From positions 248,001 through 312,000 of the forward strand of contig NZ_FODT01000003.1 in the NCBI RefSeq assembly GCF_900110435.1: 64,000 nucleotides of DNA. Reading direction: 5' to 3'. A program made the position numbers and the translations under genes. The notes below the pieces were generated by a model, which saw nothing but the letters and a program-made list of their open reading frames with translations, was not told the DNA's origin and did not search any database. Source of the DNA: Rhodopseudomonas pseudopalustris. GTDB lineage: Bacteria > Pseudomonadota > Alphaproteobacteria > Rhizobiales > Xanthobacteraceae. Each line of letters starts with the position of its first letter. Within the stretch, counting starts at the first letter, position 1. Below, one piece after another: positions 35,395 through 48,803 of the stretch.

Positions 35395-37357
35395 CGGTCT
35401 TGACCGTTGGCCGGCGCGCTGACGTGGCCCCCTGCAGCGCCTGCTGATTGATCAACGAGACGAGCTCGTCGAGCACGTGCGGCAGGCGTCGGCGCCAGTT
35501 CGGATGTTCGAACACGGTGCCGGGCACGTTCGGCTGATCGGTCACGCCGAGCAGATCCTCGAGCGAAATCGCCAGCAATCGCGAGCGGGTGCGCGCGAGA
35601 AACGTCAGCACGGCATAGATGTCCTCTTGTTCGATGCCGTGATGCCGAAGCGCATCGCCGAGCATCGCCAGCGCGTGACGCCGCGCATCGTCGCTCTCGC
35701 CGGGATCGATGCCGACCGAACGCTTGAACTGCAGATCGGTGAAGCTGCGCCAGCCCGAATAGGTGGCGAGGTCGTGGGTGTTGAAGGTGACCAGCGCCTC
35801 CGGCAGATAGTGATCTATTCCGTAGAACCAACCCTGGTGGAAATCGCGCTCGAACATCATCACGCGATACGACCACACGCCCCACGCCGCGAGGCGCTCG
35901 CGGAAGCCCTCCGGCACGGTGCCGAGGTCCTCGCCGATCACCACGCAGCGATTGGCGACGCTCTCCTGCGCGGTCACCGCCAGCAAAGCCTCGAACGGCA
36001 TCGTGACATAGACGCCGCTGTTCGCGGCGAAGCCGTGCGGCACGAGATAGAGCCGGTTCAGACCGAGCACGTGGTCGAGCCGGATCGCGCCGGCATAGCG
36101 CATCGACGCCCGCAGCATGTCGCGGAACGGCGCGAACCCCGTCAGCTCCAGCCCTGCGGCGTTGAATCCGGCCAGGCCCCAGTTCTGTCCCGCCGAGTTC
36201 AACTGGTCGGGCGGCGCGCCGACCGACAGATGGCGCGAGATCGCGACCTGTTCGTTCCAGGCGTCGAAGCCGTCGCTCTGCACGCCGACCGCGACGTCGA
36301 GATAGAGGCCGACGTCCATGCCGCACGCCGCGGCAAGGTCGTAACAAGCACGCAACTGATCATCGGCGCACCATTGCACGTATTCGATGAATTCGATCTC
36401 GGCGCCGTCCGGCCCGTCGCGCAGTTGCGCGCAGCGGTCATCCTCGGGATGCTGCCATTCGTCCGGCCATTCCCACCACGGCGCGCCGAACCGATGACGC
36501 AGCACCTCGAAACAGGCGAACCGTGTGAGCAGCGGCGCGCGCTCTCGCCGGAACGCCTCGAAGGCGGCGCGACGATCGGGCTGCGGCGCGGTGCGAAACC
36601 CTTGATAGGCGAGCCGCAGCGCGCGCCATTTCAGCTCGGCCACGGCGCGGTAATCGATCAGCTCGAGATCCCGCAGCGACGCAATCGCCTCGGATGCGCC
36701 GGGCAGATCGGCGAGCTTGAATTCGGGCAGTTGTTCGACGTCGATATAGAGCGGGTTCAGAAACAGCCGGCTGTTCGGCGAATAGGGCGAGCAATCGCCC
36801 GGCCGGTCGTCGAACAACGCGTGGAGCGGGTTCAGTCCGATCCCGCCGGCGCCCAATCCGGCGGCGATTTCGATCAGGCTCGCCAGATCGGTGAAGTCGC
36901 CGATGCCCCAATTGCGCGAGGTGCGCAGCCCGTAGAGCTGGACCGCGACGATCCAGGAGCGCTCGAACGCGCCACCAAACGCGCCCGGCGGGGCGACCAG
37001 CAGCGGCGCGTCCTCGGTCCGGCCGTCCGCGTCGGCGAGATGCAGCCGATAGCTGCCGACCGGCAGATGCGACGGCCAGTCGATGCCGCGCTCATGCGCC
37101 GCCCCCTCCGCGACGCTGGAATTGCCCGCGACGATTTTCCACGCCACCGGGAGCGCCGCCGCGGCGGTCAATTCCGAGCGGCATGGCTCTCCTGCGCGCA
37201 AAACCGCGATCCTGTCGAGCAGCCGATGCGTGGAGCGCGCCGGCATTGCGTCGAGAATGATCTGGAGGGCGGCGGGTGGGGTGACATGTCGACACCCCTG
37301 GCCATCGAAGAATTCGGTTTGAATTCCGAGTTCTGCAGCTTTGGTAAATAAATCCAT
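35384..37357 (-). CDS. malQ: 4-alpha-glucanotransferase (amylomaltase)
   Basis: A 657-residue GH77 enzyme that transfers maltodextrin segments between glucans and releases glucose. It shows QLYGLRTSRNWGIGDFTDL, NPLHALFDDRPGDCSPYSPNSR, AIRLDHVLGLNRL with the nucleophile Asp, VIGEDLGTVPEGFRE with the acid/base Glu, and FNTHDLATYSGW with the third Asp. The first ~135 residues are the MalQ N-terminal extension. Start MDLFTKAAELGIQ at 37357; the frame is open upstream. It is the first gene of a minus-strand pair with GH15, divergent from glgE across 188 bp. Confidence 0.93.
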   Translation of the reverse strand: MDLFTKAAELGIQTEFFDGQGCRHVTPPAALQIILDAMPARSTHRLLDRIAVLRAGEPCRSELTAAAALPVAWKIVAGNSSVAEGAAHERGIDWPSHLPVGSYRLHLADADGRTEDAPLLVAPPGAFGGAFERSWIVAVQLYGLRTSRNWGIGDFTDLASLIEIAAGLGAGGIGLNPLHALFDDRPGDCSPYSPNSRLFLNPLYIDVEQLPEFKLADLPGASEAIASLRDLELIDYRAVAELKWRALRLAYQGFRTAPQPDRRAAFEAFRRERAPLLTRFACFEVLRHRFGAPWWEWPDEWQHPEDDRCAQLRDGPDGAEIEFIEYVQWCADDQLRACYDLAAACGMDVGLYLDVAVGVQSDGFDAWNEQVAISRHLSVGAPPDQLNSAGQNWGLAGFNAAGLELTGFAPFRDMLRASMRYAGAIRLDHVLGLNRLYLVPHGFAANSGVYVTMPFEALLAVTAQESVANRCVVIGEDLGTVPEGFRERLAAWGVWSYRVMMFERDFHQGWFYGIDHYLPEALVTFNTHDLATYSGWRSFTDLQFKRSVGIDPGESDDARRHALAMLGDALRHHGIEQEDIYAVLTFLARTRSRLLAISLEDLLGVTDQPNVPGTVFEHPNWRRRLPHVLDELVSLINQQALQGATSARRPTVKTVAG

Positions 37358-37545
37358 CAGGCACGCTGTCTGCACCGCCGCGCGCTGTGCGCCGCGAATC
37401 CGCCAATCCGAACAGGATAGTCGTGTGCAACGCGATTGCGTAGGGTGGGTTCCCGGAACTTTGGCTTTCCAGAAGCTTTGTAAGGGGACCAACGCCCGTT
37501 GTTCGATTTCCAGGGAATGGGACTATCGTCCTATACTGCATCACC

Positions 37546-39501
37546 GTGAACAGATCGACCCAAGTGTTCCAGACCGTCGCGGCAGGCGGTGCTTTCCACA
37601 TTGAAGATATCTTCCCGATCATCGATAGCGGCCGTTTCCCCGTCAAAAGGGTCGTCGGCGAGCCGATCGAGGTCTGGGCGGATATCTATCGCGACGGCCA
37701 TGAGGTGATCGCAGCGGCGCTGATCTGGCGGCGCGAGCAGGATCAGGACTGGCAGCGCGCGCCGCTGCGGCATGTCGTCAACGACCGCTGGACGGCCACC
37801 TTCACGCCCGACCAGATTGGACGATATGTCTATGCGATCGAGGCCTGGACCGACGAATTCGCGACTTGGCGACATGGCGTCGAGCTGAAGCTGAAGGCCG
37901 GCCAGGACGTCACGCTCGACGCGCTGGAAGGCGCAGGCCTGCTGACCAAGGCGCAGCACGGCGGAGCGGAGGCGCTCGCGATCGTCCACCGCCAATGCGA
38001 CGAATATCTGCAGACCGGCGAGGTCGGCCCCCTGCTCGCGCCCGAGCTGCGCGACGCGATGGGCGAAAGCCAGGCGCGGCTTGATGTCACGCGGTCGGCT
38101 CTGCTGCCGCTGATGATCGACCGCGAGCGCGCCCGCAACGGCGCCTGGTACGAGATGATGCCGCGCAGCCAGAGCACCGTCCCCGGCCAGCACGGCACCT
38201 TCCGCGATTGCATCGCCCGGCTGCCGGACATCGCCGCGATGGGCTTCGACGTGCTGTATTTCACGCCGATCCATCCGATCGGGCGCGTCAACCGCAAGGG
38301 GCGCAACAATTCGCTCAAGGCCGAGGCCGGCGATCCCGGCAGCCCCTATGCGATCGGCGCAGAGGAAGGCGGCCACGACGCGGTGCATCCCGAGCTCGGC
38401 ACGCTCGACGACTTCCACGCCTTGCTGAAGGCGTGCAAGCTCGTCAATCTCGAGATCGCGCTCGACATCGCCGTGCAATGCTCGCCGGATCATCCCTGGC
38501 TGAAGCAGCATCCGGACTGGTTCAAGCGCCGGCCCGACGGCTCGATGAAATATGCCGAGAACCCGCCGAAGAAATACGAGGACATCGTCAATCCGGACTT
38601 CACCTGCGAGGACGCCGGCTCGCTGTGGAATGCGCTGCGCGACGTCATCCTGTTCTGGGTCGACCAGGGCGTGAAGATCTTCCGGGTCGACAATCCGCAC
38701 ACCAAACCGCTGCGGTTCTGGGAATGGATGATCCGCGAGGTGCAGCTCCGCCATCCCGACGTGCTGTTCCTGGCCGAAGCCTTCACCCGGCCGAAGCTGA
38801 TGAAGGGCCTGGCCAAGCTCGGCTTCAGCCAGTCCTACACCTATTTCACCTGGCGGACCCAGAAATGGGAAATCGAGGAATACCTGCGCGAGCTGACCGG
38901 ATATCCGGAGCGCAACTTCTATCGGCCGAACTTCTTCGTCAACACCCCGGACATCCTGCCCTTCCATTTGCAGGGCGGCGAACCGTGGATGTTCAGGTCG
39001 CGCGTGGCGCTCGCCGCAACGCTGTCATCGACCTATGGCATCTATAGCGGCTTCGAACTGCTCGAACACGAGCCGATTCCCGGCAAGGAGGAGTATCTCG
39101 ATTCCGAAAAATACGAGATCAGGGTGCGTGACTGGGACAAGCCAGGCAACATCAAGCCCTATATCCGCGCGATCAACAGCGCCCGCCGCGCCAATCCGGC
39201 GCTTCAGCAGACCAGCAATCTGCGCTTCGTCGACATTCAAGACGCAAACGTGACCGGCTTCATCAAACAATCGCCCGATTTGAGCAACGTCGTAGCTGTC
39301 GCCATCGCCTTGTCGCGCGACTTCCACGAATTCTGGTTTCCGCTCGGCGATGTTCAGGTCGAAATCGGCGGCGAGCGGCGCCCGGTCGCGGCCGTCGAGA
39401 ACCTGCTCACCGGCGAACGGCACGCCGTCGAATGGGGTGGACTTAACCTGCGGATCGACCCGCAACGCGATCCGGCGCTGCTTTTCCGCTGCCTGGCGTG
39501 A
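37546..39501 (+). CDS. glgE: Alpha-1,4-glucan:maltose-1-phosphate maltosyltransferase
   Basis: Cytosolic GH13_3 enzyme that extends alpha-1,4-glucans with maltosyl units from maltose 1-phosphate. The 651-residue product has the GlgE N-terminal domain (FPIIDSGRFPVKRVVGEP), then the barrel with nucleophile Asp382 in FRVDNPHTKP and acid/base Glu411 in LAEAFTRPKLM; their 29-residue spacing matches characterised GlgE. HPIGRVNRKGRNN and PEARNF-like YPERNFYRPNFFVNTPD are further hallmarks. GTG start at 37546. Stop overlaps the next frame's GTG; it leads a six-gene run. Confidence 0.95.
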   Translation: MNRSTQVFQTVAAGGAFHIEDIFPIIDSGRFPVKRVVGEPIEVWADIYRDGHEVIAAALIWRREQDQDWQRAPLRHVVNDRWTATFTPDQIGRYVYAIEAWTDEFATWRHGVELKLKAGQDVTLDALEGAGLLTKAQHGGAEALAIVHRQCDEYLQTGEVGPLLAPELRDAMGESQARLDVTRSALLPLMIDRERARNGAWYEMMPRSQSTVPGQHGTFRDCIARLPDIAAMGFDVLYFTPIHPIGRVNRKGRNNSLKAEAGDPGSPYAIGAEEGGHDAVHPELGTLDDFHALLKACKLVNLEIALDIAVQCSPDHPWLKQHPDWFKRRPDGSMKYAENPPKKYEDIVNPDFTCEDAGSLWNALRDVILFWVDQGVKIFRVDNPHTKPLRFWEWMIREVQLRHPDVLFLAEAFTRPKLMKGLAKLGFSQSYTYFTWRTQKWEIEEYLRELTGYPERNFYRPNFFVNTPDILPFHLQGGEPWMFRSRVALAATLSSTYGIYSGFELLEHEPIPGKEEYLDSEKYEIRVRDWDKPGNIKPYIRAINSARRANPALQQTSNLRFVDIQDANVTGFIKQSPDLSNVVAVAIALSRDFHEFWFPLGDVQVEIGGERRPVAAVENLLTGERHAVEWGGLNLRIDPQRDPALLFRCLA

Positions 39502-39512
39502 AGGACGCAGCC

Positions 39513-42500
39513 ATGAATCTGATGTCAACGATCGATGCGACCAATTCCAAGCCCGAGCTCGAGGCGACCGACGAGCTGTGGTACAAGGACGCGATCATCT
39601 ACCAGCTCCACGTCAAGGCGTTTGCCGACAGCAACAATGACGGCATCGGCGATTTCGCCGGCCTGACCGAGAAGCTGGACTATCTGCAGGACCTCGGCGT
39701 CACCACGCTGTGGCTGCTGCCGTTCTATCCCTCGCCGCAGCGCGACGACGGCTACGACATCGGCGATTACGGCTCGATCAATCCCGACTTCGGCACGATG
39801 AAGGATTTCCGCCGCTTCATCGTCGAGGCGAAGAAGCGCAATCTGCGCGTCATCACCGAGCTGGTCATCAACCACACGTCCGACCAGCACGACTGGTTCA
39901 AGCGCGCCCGGCGCAGCGAAAAGGGCTCGAGCGCGCGCAACTGGTATGTCTGGAGCGACACCGACCAGAAATATCAGGGCACCCGGATCATCTTCACCGA
40001 CACCGAGAAGTCGAACTGGACCTGGGATCCCGAGGCCGGCCAATACTATTGGCACCGCTTCTTTTCGCATCAGCCCGACCTGAATTTCGACAATCCGCAT
40101 GTCGTCAGCGCCCTCGTCAAGGTGATGAAGCGCTGGCTCGACACCGGCGTCGACGGCTTCCGGCTCGACGCGATCCCCTATCTGTGCGAGCGCGACGGCA
40201 CCAACAACGAGAACCTTCCCGAGACCCACGCCGTCATCAAGCAGTTGCGCGCCGAACTCGATGCTTACGCCAAGGGCAAGGTGCTGCTGGCGGAGGCCAA
40301 TCAATGGCCGGAGGACGTCCAGGAATATTTCGGCCAGAGCGACGAATGTCACATGGCCTATCACTTCCCGCTGATGCCGCGGATCTACATGGCGATCGCC
40401 CAGGAAGATCGCTTTCCGATCACCGACATCATGCGGCAGACGCCGGAAATCCCGGCCAATTGCCAATGGGCGATGTTCCTGCGCAATCATGACGAGCTGA
40501 CGCTGGAGATGGTCACCGACGTCGAGCGCGACTATCTGTGGAAGACCTATGCGGCCGATCCGCGCGCCCGCATCAATGTCGGCATCCGCCGCCGCCTTGC
40601 GCCCTTGATGGACAATGACCGCCGCAAGATCGAGCTGATGAACTCGCTGCTGCTGTCGTTCCCCGGCACGCCGATCATCTATTACGGCGACGAAATCGGC
40701 ATGGGCGACAACATCTATCTCGGCGACCGCAACGGCGTCCGCACGCCGATGCAATGGTCTTCGGATCGCAATGGCGGCTTCTCACGCGCCGACCCGGCGC
40801 GACTCTATGCCCCGACCATCATGGACCCGGTCTACGGCTACGCCTCGGTCAATGTCGAGGCGCAGGCGCGCAGCCTGTCGTCGCTGCTGAGCGCGACCAA
40901 GCGGCTGATTTCGGTCCGCAAATCCACCTTCGCCTTCGGCCGCGGCACGATGACGTTCATCCGGCCCGCGAACCGCTCGGTGCTCGCTTATGTCCGGCAG
41001 TACGAAGACGAAGTGATCCTCTGCGTCGCCAATCTGTCGCGCTCGGCGCAGGCCACCGAACTCGATCTGTCGCCGTGGAAGGACCGCGTGCCGCAGGAAA
41101 TGCTCGGACGCACGCGTTTTCCGGCGATCGGCGAACTGCCCTACATGATCACGCTGGCGCCCTACGGCTTCTACTGGTTCAAGCTGGAGGAGCGCGATAC
41201 ATCCCAGCACGTCGCGCCCGCAGCCGCCGTGCCCGAGTTCGAAACCCTGGTGGTGCCTGTCGGCGCAACCTGGATGTCACTCGCCCGCACCCGCGGCGTG
41301 TTCGAGCGCGACGTGCTGCCGGCGCATCTGTCGCGCACCCGGTGGTTTCCGGAGCGTTCGCCGCGTTCGATCCATCCGCGCGTTACCTCGGCCATTCCAT
41401 TCTCGAACACCCATGAGAACCGCCCGTGGCTGGCGTTCTTCGAGGCGACCGTGCGCGGCGTCAGTGAGCGCTATGTGCTGCCGATGCAGATCGACTGGGT
41501 GCGGTTCGATCGCGAGCGCTACAATCCGCACGCCTTCGCCGCCGTGCGCCAGGGCGCACGCGAGGGCACGCTGCTCGATGTCGCCACCGATGTCGAATTC
41601 GTCACCCTGCTGCTCGACAATTTGCGCGAGTCGGTCGTGGTCGAGAATGAGGGCGTCCGACTGCAATTCCGCCCCGGCTCGCGTCTGGCCGAGAAGCCCG
41701 CCGTCGCGTATCACGACATCCGTGCGGTCGAGACCGAGCAGTCGAATTCCACGGCGCTGGTCGGCGAACACTACGTCATCAAGCTGTATCGCCGGCTGCA
41801 AAGCGGCATCAATCCGGAAATCGAAATGGGCCGCTTCCTCACCGAGGTCGCGGGCTATACCAACACCCCGTCTCTGCTCGGCAGCGTCGAACTGGTCGAG
41901 GGCGACAAGGTCAGCGCGATCGCGGTGGTGCATGATTTCGTCGCCAACCAGGGCGACGGCTGGATCGTGACATCGGGTTATCTCGACCGCTATGTCGACG
42001 ACCAGCGGCTGCTGATCAATTCCGAAGAACAGCACGTCAGCGAGGAGCTGGCGCCGTACCGGCACTACATGCAGCAGACCGGCAAACGCGTCGCCGAAAT
42101 GCACATCGCGCTGTCAAGCCATCCGGAGCAGCCCGACTTCGCTCCCGCGCCGATCAGCAGCGACGACGCCGAGCGCTGGACCGGTATCGTCACCGAGAAC
42201 GCCAAGCGGGTGCTCGACGAGTTGCAGCACAAGCGCGAGAGCCTGAAAGACGCCGAACGGGCCATGGTGGACGAGCTGCTGGCGCAACGCGACGGGATTT
42301 TCGAGCGGCTGCGCGGACTGTTCGGCAGCGACGGCGGCCTGAACATCCGCCATCATGGCGACTTCCATCTCGGCCAGATGCTGATCGTCAAGGACGACGT
42401 CTTCATCATCGATTTCGAAGGCGAGCCGCGGCGGTCGCAGGCCGAGCGCCGCGCCAAGGCGCCCGCCGCGCGCGACGTCGCCGGGCTGGTGCGCTCGATC

Positions 42501-42815
42501 GACTATTCCACCACCGCAGCGCTGGAGCGCGCGCTGAAAGTCTCGACCGACGAAACCGGCAAGATCGCCGCGGCACTCGATGGCTGGCGGATTCGGTCGA
42601 CCGAAGCTTTCCTCACCGCCTACCGCGAAACGATGGGCGACAGCCCGGTCTGGCCCGCCGATCGCGCCGCCGCCGATCGGTTGCTGGACTTTTTCCTGAT
42701 CGAGAAGGCATTGTATGAGATCGAATACGAACTCGCCCACCGTCCCGACTGGCTCCGCGTGCCGCTGGCTGGCATCCTTCGTATCCTGACCCGGCAGCCC
42801 GAGGAGATTTCATGA
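39513..42815 (+). CDS. treS: Trehalose synthase / maltokinase fusion
   Basis: A 1100-residue bifunctional protein. Residues ~15-565 are TreS (GH13_16), which interconverts trehalose and maltose: [16 protein letters not shown], nucleophile Asp in [12 protein letters not shown], Glu in [11 protein letters not shown], and [12 protein letters not shown]. Residues ~580-1095 are maltokinase (Mak/Pep2), which makes maltose 1-phosphate for GlgE, with catalytic loop [10 protein letters not shown] and metal motif [15 protein letters not shown]. Start at ATG 39513, 7 nt after GAAGGA; a GTG at 39498 overlapping the glgE stop is possible. Stop overlaps glgB (ATGA). Confidence 0.95.
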   Translation: MNLMSTIDATNSKPELEATDELWYKDAIIYQLHVKAFADSNNDGIGDFAGLTEKLDYLQDLGVTTLWLLPFYPSPQRDDGYDIGDYGSINPDFGTMKDFRRFIVEAKKRNLRVITELVINHTSDQHDWFKRARRSEKGSSARNWYVWSDTDQKYQGTRIIFTDTEKSNWTWDPEAGQYYWHRFFSHQPDLNFDNPHVVSALVKVMKRWLDTGVDGFRLDAIPYLCERDGTNNENLPETHAVIKQLRAELDAYAKGKVLLAEANQWPEDVQEYFGQSDECHMAYHFPLMPRIYMAIAQEDRFPITDIMRQTPEIPANCQWAMFLRNHDELTLEMVTDVERDYLWKTYAADPRARINVGIRRRLAPLMDNDRRKIELMNSLLLSFPGTPIIYYGDEIGMGDNIYLGDRNGVRTPMQWSSDRNGGFSRADPARLYAPTIMDPVYGYASVNVEAQARSLSSLLSATKRLISVRKSTFAFGRGTMTFIRPANRSVLAYVRQYEDEVILCVANLSRSAQATELDLSPWKDRVPQEMLGRTRFPAIGELPYMITLAPYGFYWFKLEERDTSQHVAPAAAVPEFETLVVPVGATWMSLARTRGVFERDVLPAHLSRTRWFPERSPRSIHPRVTSAIPFSNTHENRPWLAFFEATVRGVSERYVLPMQIDWVRFDRERYNPHAFAAVRQGAREGTLLDVATDVEFVTLLLDNLRESVVVENEGVRLQFRPGSRLAEKPAVAYHDIRAVETEQSNSTALVGEHYVIKLYRRLQSGINPEIEMGRFLTEVAGYTNTPSLLGSVELVEGDKVSAIAVVHDFVANQGDGWIVTSGYLDRYVDDQRLLINSEEQHVSEELAPYRHYMQQTGKRVAEMHIALSSHPEQPDFAPAPISSDDAERWTGIVTENAKRVLDELQHKRESLKDAERAMVDELLAQRDGIFERLRGLFGSDGGLNIRHHGDFHLGQMLIVKDDVFIIDFEGEPRRSQAERRAKAPAARDVAGLVRSIDYSTTAALERALKVSTDETGKIAAALDGWRIRSTEAFLTAYRETMGDSPVWPADRAAADRLLDFFLIEKALYEIEYELAHRPDWLRVPLAGILRILTRQPEEIS

Positions 42816-44962
42816 CCGTGCAACTGACCGACGAGGCTTACGCGGTCCTGGAAGGCCGCCATGCCGACCCGTTTCAATATCTGGGCCCGCATTCGGAAGA
42901 TAACCGCGTCGTTGTGCGTGCGTTGCTGCCGGACGCAACGGCGGTCGAGGCCGTCGGCGAACACGGCGAGACGGCGCACCTCGAACGCGTCCACGAATCC
43001 GGGCTGTTCGCGGGATCGCTGCCGAACGGATCGCACCGCTACCAGCTTCGCGCCCGGTTCGGCGATACCACCGTCGACCTTGAGGATCCCTATCGCTTTC
43101 CGCCGATCCTGACCGACTTCGACCTGTATCTACTCGGCGAGGGCACCGACCAGCGGCTCTACGACAAGCTCGGCGCGCACCCGATGGCGCTTGAAGGCGT
43201 CAACGGCGTCGCCTTCGTGGTGCTCGCGCCGAACGCGCGCCGCGTCAGCGTGGTCGGCGATTTCAATTTCTGGAATCCGCGCCGGCATCAGATGCGGGTG
43301 CGCGGCAACGGATATTGGGAGCTGTTCGTCCCCGGCGCCGCCGCCGGCGATCACTACAAGTTCGATGTCGTCGGCCCGCATGGCGAGCAACTGCCGCAGA
43401 AGTCCGACCCGATGGCGTTCGCCGCCGAGCTGCGGCCCAAGACCGCCTCGATCGTGGTCGATCAGACCCGGCTGCCGCAACCGCGGCCCGCGCCGGCCCA
43501 GATCAACGCGCTCGGCTCGCCGATGTCGATCTACGAGGTGCATCTCGGCTCGTGGCGGCGCAAGGACGGCGAGCAATGGCTGAGCTATCGCGAGCTCGCC
43601 GAGACGTTGCCGGCCTATGTGCGCGAGATGGGCTTCACCCATGTCGAATTCCTTCCGGTCAGCGAACATCCGTTCGACGGCTCCTGGGGCTATCAACCGA
43701 CCGGGCTTTACGCGCCGACCAGCCGGTTCGGCACGCCGGAGGATTTCTGTGCGCTGATCGACGCCTTCCACGCGCAGGGCATCGGCGTGCTGCTCGACTG
43801 GGTGCCCGGCCACTTCCCCGACGACCCGCACGGCCTCGGCGATTTCGACGGCACAGCGCTGTACGAGCACGCCAACCCGCTGCAGGGCCGGCATCTCGAC
43901 TGGGGCACGCTGATCTACAATTACGGCCGCACCGAAGTGGTGAACTTCCTCGTGTCGAACGCACTGTTCTGGCTGGAGCGTTACGGCATCGACGGCCTGC
44001 GGGTCGATGCGGTGGCGTCGATGCTGTATCTCGACTACAGCCGACCGGCCGACGGCTGGGTCCCGAACAAGTTCGGCGGCCGCGAGAACATCGAGGCGAT
44101 CGATTTCCTGCGCCGTTTCAACGCTGAAGTGTTCGCCAAATTTCCGCACGCCACCACCGCGGCCGAAGAGTCGACCGCCTGGCCGCAGGTGTCGCGGCCG
44201 GTCGAGTTCGGCGGGCTCGGCTTCGGCTACAAGTGGAACATGGGCTGGATGCACGACACGCTGAACTACATCAGCAAGGATCCGATCCACCGCAAGTTCC
44301 ACCACGGCCAGATCCTGTTCGGGTTGCACTACGCGTTCTCGGAGAACTTCATCCTGCCGCTGTCGCACGACGAGGTCGTGCACGGCAAACGTTCGATCCT
44401 CGGCCGGATGCCGGGCGACGAGTGGCAGCGCTTCGCCAATCTGCGCGCGTACTACGCCTTCATGTTCGCCCACCCCGGCAAGAAGCTCATGTTCATGGGC
44501 AGCGAGTTCGGCCAGGAGCGGGAGTGGAATCACGACCGTTCGCTGGACTGGCATCTGCTGGACACCCCGAAATACGCCGGCATCCAGGCGCTGGTCCGCG
44601 ACCTCAACAGGCTGTATCGCACGCTGCCGGCGCTGCATCAGCTCGACTGCGATCCATTCGGGTTCGAATGGCTCGTCACCGACGACGCCGACCGCAACGT
44701 GTTCGCCTGGATGCGCAAGGGCGACGACCCCCGCGCGCGCTGCCTGGTGATCGCCAATTTCTCACCCAATGTCTATGAGGACTACCGCGTTCGGGTGCCG
44801 TTCCCCGGCCGATGGCGCGAGGCGCTCAACTCCGATTCCGCAGTCTACGGCGGCAGCAACGTCGGCAATGCCGGCGAAGTTCACACCCTTGACGGCTTGG
44901 TGCCCGAGCTTAGTTTGACCATTCCGCCGCTCGCCGCGATCTTTCTCACGCCGGAAGACTGA
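42812..44962 (+). CDS. glgB: 1,4-alpha-glucan branching enzyme
   Basis: Introduces alpha-1,6 branches into the glucan made by GlgE. The 716-residue protein has the N1 domain, the CBM48 module ([20 protein letters not shown]) and the GH13_9 barrel. Nucleophile Asp399 is in [17 protein letters not shown], acid/base Glu452 in [10 protein letters not shown] (spacing 53 as in E. coli GlgB), and [13 protein letters not shown] carries the third Asp. The start is coupled to treS (ATGA overlap), and glgX starts 2 nt after its stop. Confidence 0.96.
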   Translation: MTVQLTDEAYAVLEGRHADPFQYLGPHSEDNRVVVRALLPDATAVEAVGEHGETAHLERVHESGLFAGSLPNGSHRYQLRARFGDTTVDLEDPYRFPPILTDFDLYLLGEGTDQRLYDKLGAHPMALEGVNGVAFVVLAPNARRVSVVGDFNFWNPRRHQMRVRGNGYWELFVPGAAAGDHYKFDVVGPHGEQLPQKSDPMAFAAELRPKTASIVVDQTRLPQPRPAPAQINALGSPMSIYEVHLGSWRRKDGEQWLSYRELAETLPAYVREMGFTHVEFLPVSEHPFDGSWGYQPTGLYAPTSRFGTPEDFCALIDAFHAQGIGVLLDWVPGHFPDDPHGLGDFDGTALYEHANPLQGRHLDWGTLIYNYGRTEVVNFLVSNALFWLERYGIDGLRVDAVASMLYLDYSRPADGWVPNKFGGRENIEAIDFLRRFNAEVFAKFPHATTAAEESTAWPQVSRPVEFGGLGFGYKWNMGWMHDTLNYISKDPIHRKFHHGQILFGLHYAFSENFILPLSHDEVVHGKRSILGRMPGDEWQRFANLRAYYAFMFAHPGKKLMFMGSEFGQEREWNHDRSLDWHLLDTPKYAGIQALVRDLNRLYRTLPALHQLDCDPFGFEWLVTDDADRNVFAWMRKGDDPRARCLVIANFSPNVYEDYRVRVPFPGRWREALNSDSAVYGGSNVGNAGEVHTLDGLVPELSLTIPPLAAIFLTPED

Positions 44963-44964
44963 GT

Positions 44965-47039
<2,075 letters not shown>

Positions 47040-47043
<4 letters not shown>

Positions 47044-48803
47044 GCGGCGGCAGCTTCGGCCCGCGCCTCACCGCGAATGGCGTGGAATTCCGGCTATGGG
47101 CGCCGAACGCCAAGCGCGTCGACGTCTTGCTCGACCGCGCGCATCCGATGCAGCGGGAGAACGACGGCTGGTTTAAGGCAGACATCGACGGCGCGCGCGC
47201 GGGCGCGCGCTATCGCTTCCGCATCGACGGCGCCGCCGACGTCCCGGACCCCGCCTCCGCCTTTCAGCCCGAGGACATCGCTGGCCCGAGCGAAGTGATC
47301 GATCACGCGGCCTACCCGTGGCTCGCCGCCGACTGGCGCGGGCGGCCGTGGCACGAGACGGTGCTGCTCGAGGCGCATGTCGGCAGCTTCACGCCGCAGG
47401 GGACCTTCCGCGCCATGATCGACCGGCTCGATCATCTGGTCGAGACCGGCATCACCGCGCTGGAGCTGATGCCGCTCGCGGATTTTCCAGGCCAACGCAA
47501 TTGGGGCTATGACGGCGTGCTGTGGTACGCGCCCGACAGCGCCTATGGCCGGCCCGAAGACCTCAAGGCCCTGATCGACGCCGCGCATCAGCGCGGGCTG
47601 ATGATGTTTCTCGACGTCGTCTACAATCATTTCGGCCCCGAGGGAAATTTCATCGGGCAGTATGCGCCGCCGTTCTTCTCCGAATCGCAGACCCCGTGGG
47701 GAAATGCGATCAACTACCGTGTCGATCAGGTGCGCGCCTTCGCGATCGAAAACGCGTTGTACTGGCTGCGGGAGTACCATTTCGACGGGCTGCGGCTCGA
47801 CGCCGTGCACGCCATCCCCGATCAGGGCGAAATCCCGATGCTGTACGAACTCAGCAGACAGGCCGGCAAGCTCGCAGAGGAGACTGGCCGCCACATTCAC
47901 CTGGTTCTCGAGAACGACGACAACATCGCCGCTGTGCTCGATCCGCTGATCCATCCGCCGCGCGGGCAATATCGCGCGCAGTGGAACGACGACTATCACC
48001 ACGCCTGGCACGTGGCCCTGACCGGTGAGCGACAGGGCTATTACTCCGACTATGCGGATGCGCCGCTGAAGCACATCGCCCGCGCGCTCGGCTCCGGCTT
48101 CGTCTACCAGGGCGAGCCCTCGGAACATCGCGGCGGGCAGCCGCGGGGCGAGCCGAGCGGCGAATTGCCGCCGCTCGCCTTCGTCAATTTTCTGCAGAAC
48201 CACGATCAGATCGGCAATCGCGCGCTCGGCGACCGTCTGGAGAGCCTCGTCTCTCCGCAGGCGATCGAGGCCGCGCTGGCGATCACGCTGCTGACGCCGA
48301 CCGTCCCGATGCTGTTCATGGGCGAAGAATGGGGCTCGCAAGCGCCGTTCCCGTTCTTCTGCGATTTCCACGGCGAGCTCGCCGACGCGGTCCGCCAGGG
48401 CCGCCGCAAGGAATTCGCCGGCGCCTATGAGAAGTTTGGCGACGAGGTCCCCGATCCGCTGAGCGAGGCGACTTTCAAGAGCGCGACGCTGGATTGGAGC
48501 GAGCGCGACGGCGGCCCCGGCGCCAAGCGTCTGGCGCTGGTGAAGCGGCTGCTCGACATCCGCCGCAACGCCATCGTGCCGCGCCTCTCCGGCGCCCGCT
48601 TCGGGAACGCGGACGTCGCCGACGACGGCCTGCTTCGCGCCCGCTGGCGGCTCAGCGAAGGCGCAACGCTCGAGCTCGTCGCGAACCTTTCGGATCGCGG
48701 CCTCGCATCCAAGGGTCCCCCCCAGGGAACAAATTTGTGGGGCGACGATTGGGACGGCATCATGCCGCCTTGGGCGGTCACCTGGCGCCTCGAAGAGTCC
48801 TGA
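47040..48803 (+). CDS. treZ: Malto-oligosyltrehalose trehalohydrolase
   Basis: Releases trehalose from maltooligosyl trehalose. The 587-residue GH13_10 protein opens SFGPRLTANGVEFRLWAPNAK (CBM48-like), then HVGSFTPQGTF, ELMPLADFPGQRNWGYDGV, nucleophile Asp in FDGLRLDAVHAI, Glu in HLVLENDDN and Asp in FLQNHDQIGNRALG. ATG 47040 overlaps the glgX stop; the frame is open much further upstream inside glgX, but the domain begins here. Its TGA overlaps the treY ATG. Confidence 0.95.

Noticed and set aside
37455-37480. GGAAC upstream of glgE as an EcfG promoter
   Set aside because: After 17 bp the sequence is TTTG, not CGTT; spacing to other CGTT sequence is wrong.
37531-38967. Antisense frame of 478 codons opposite glgE
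   Set aside because: Covers the GlgE catalytic domain in antisense; no motif of its own.
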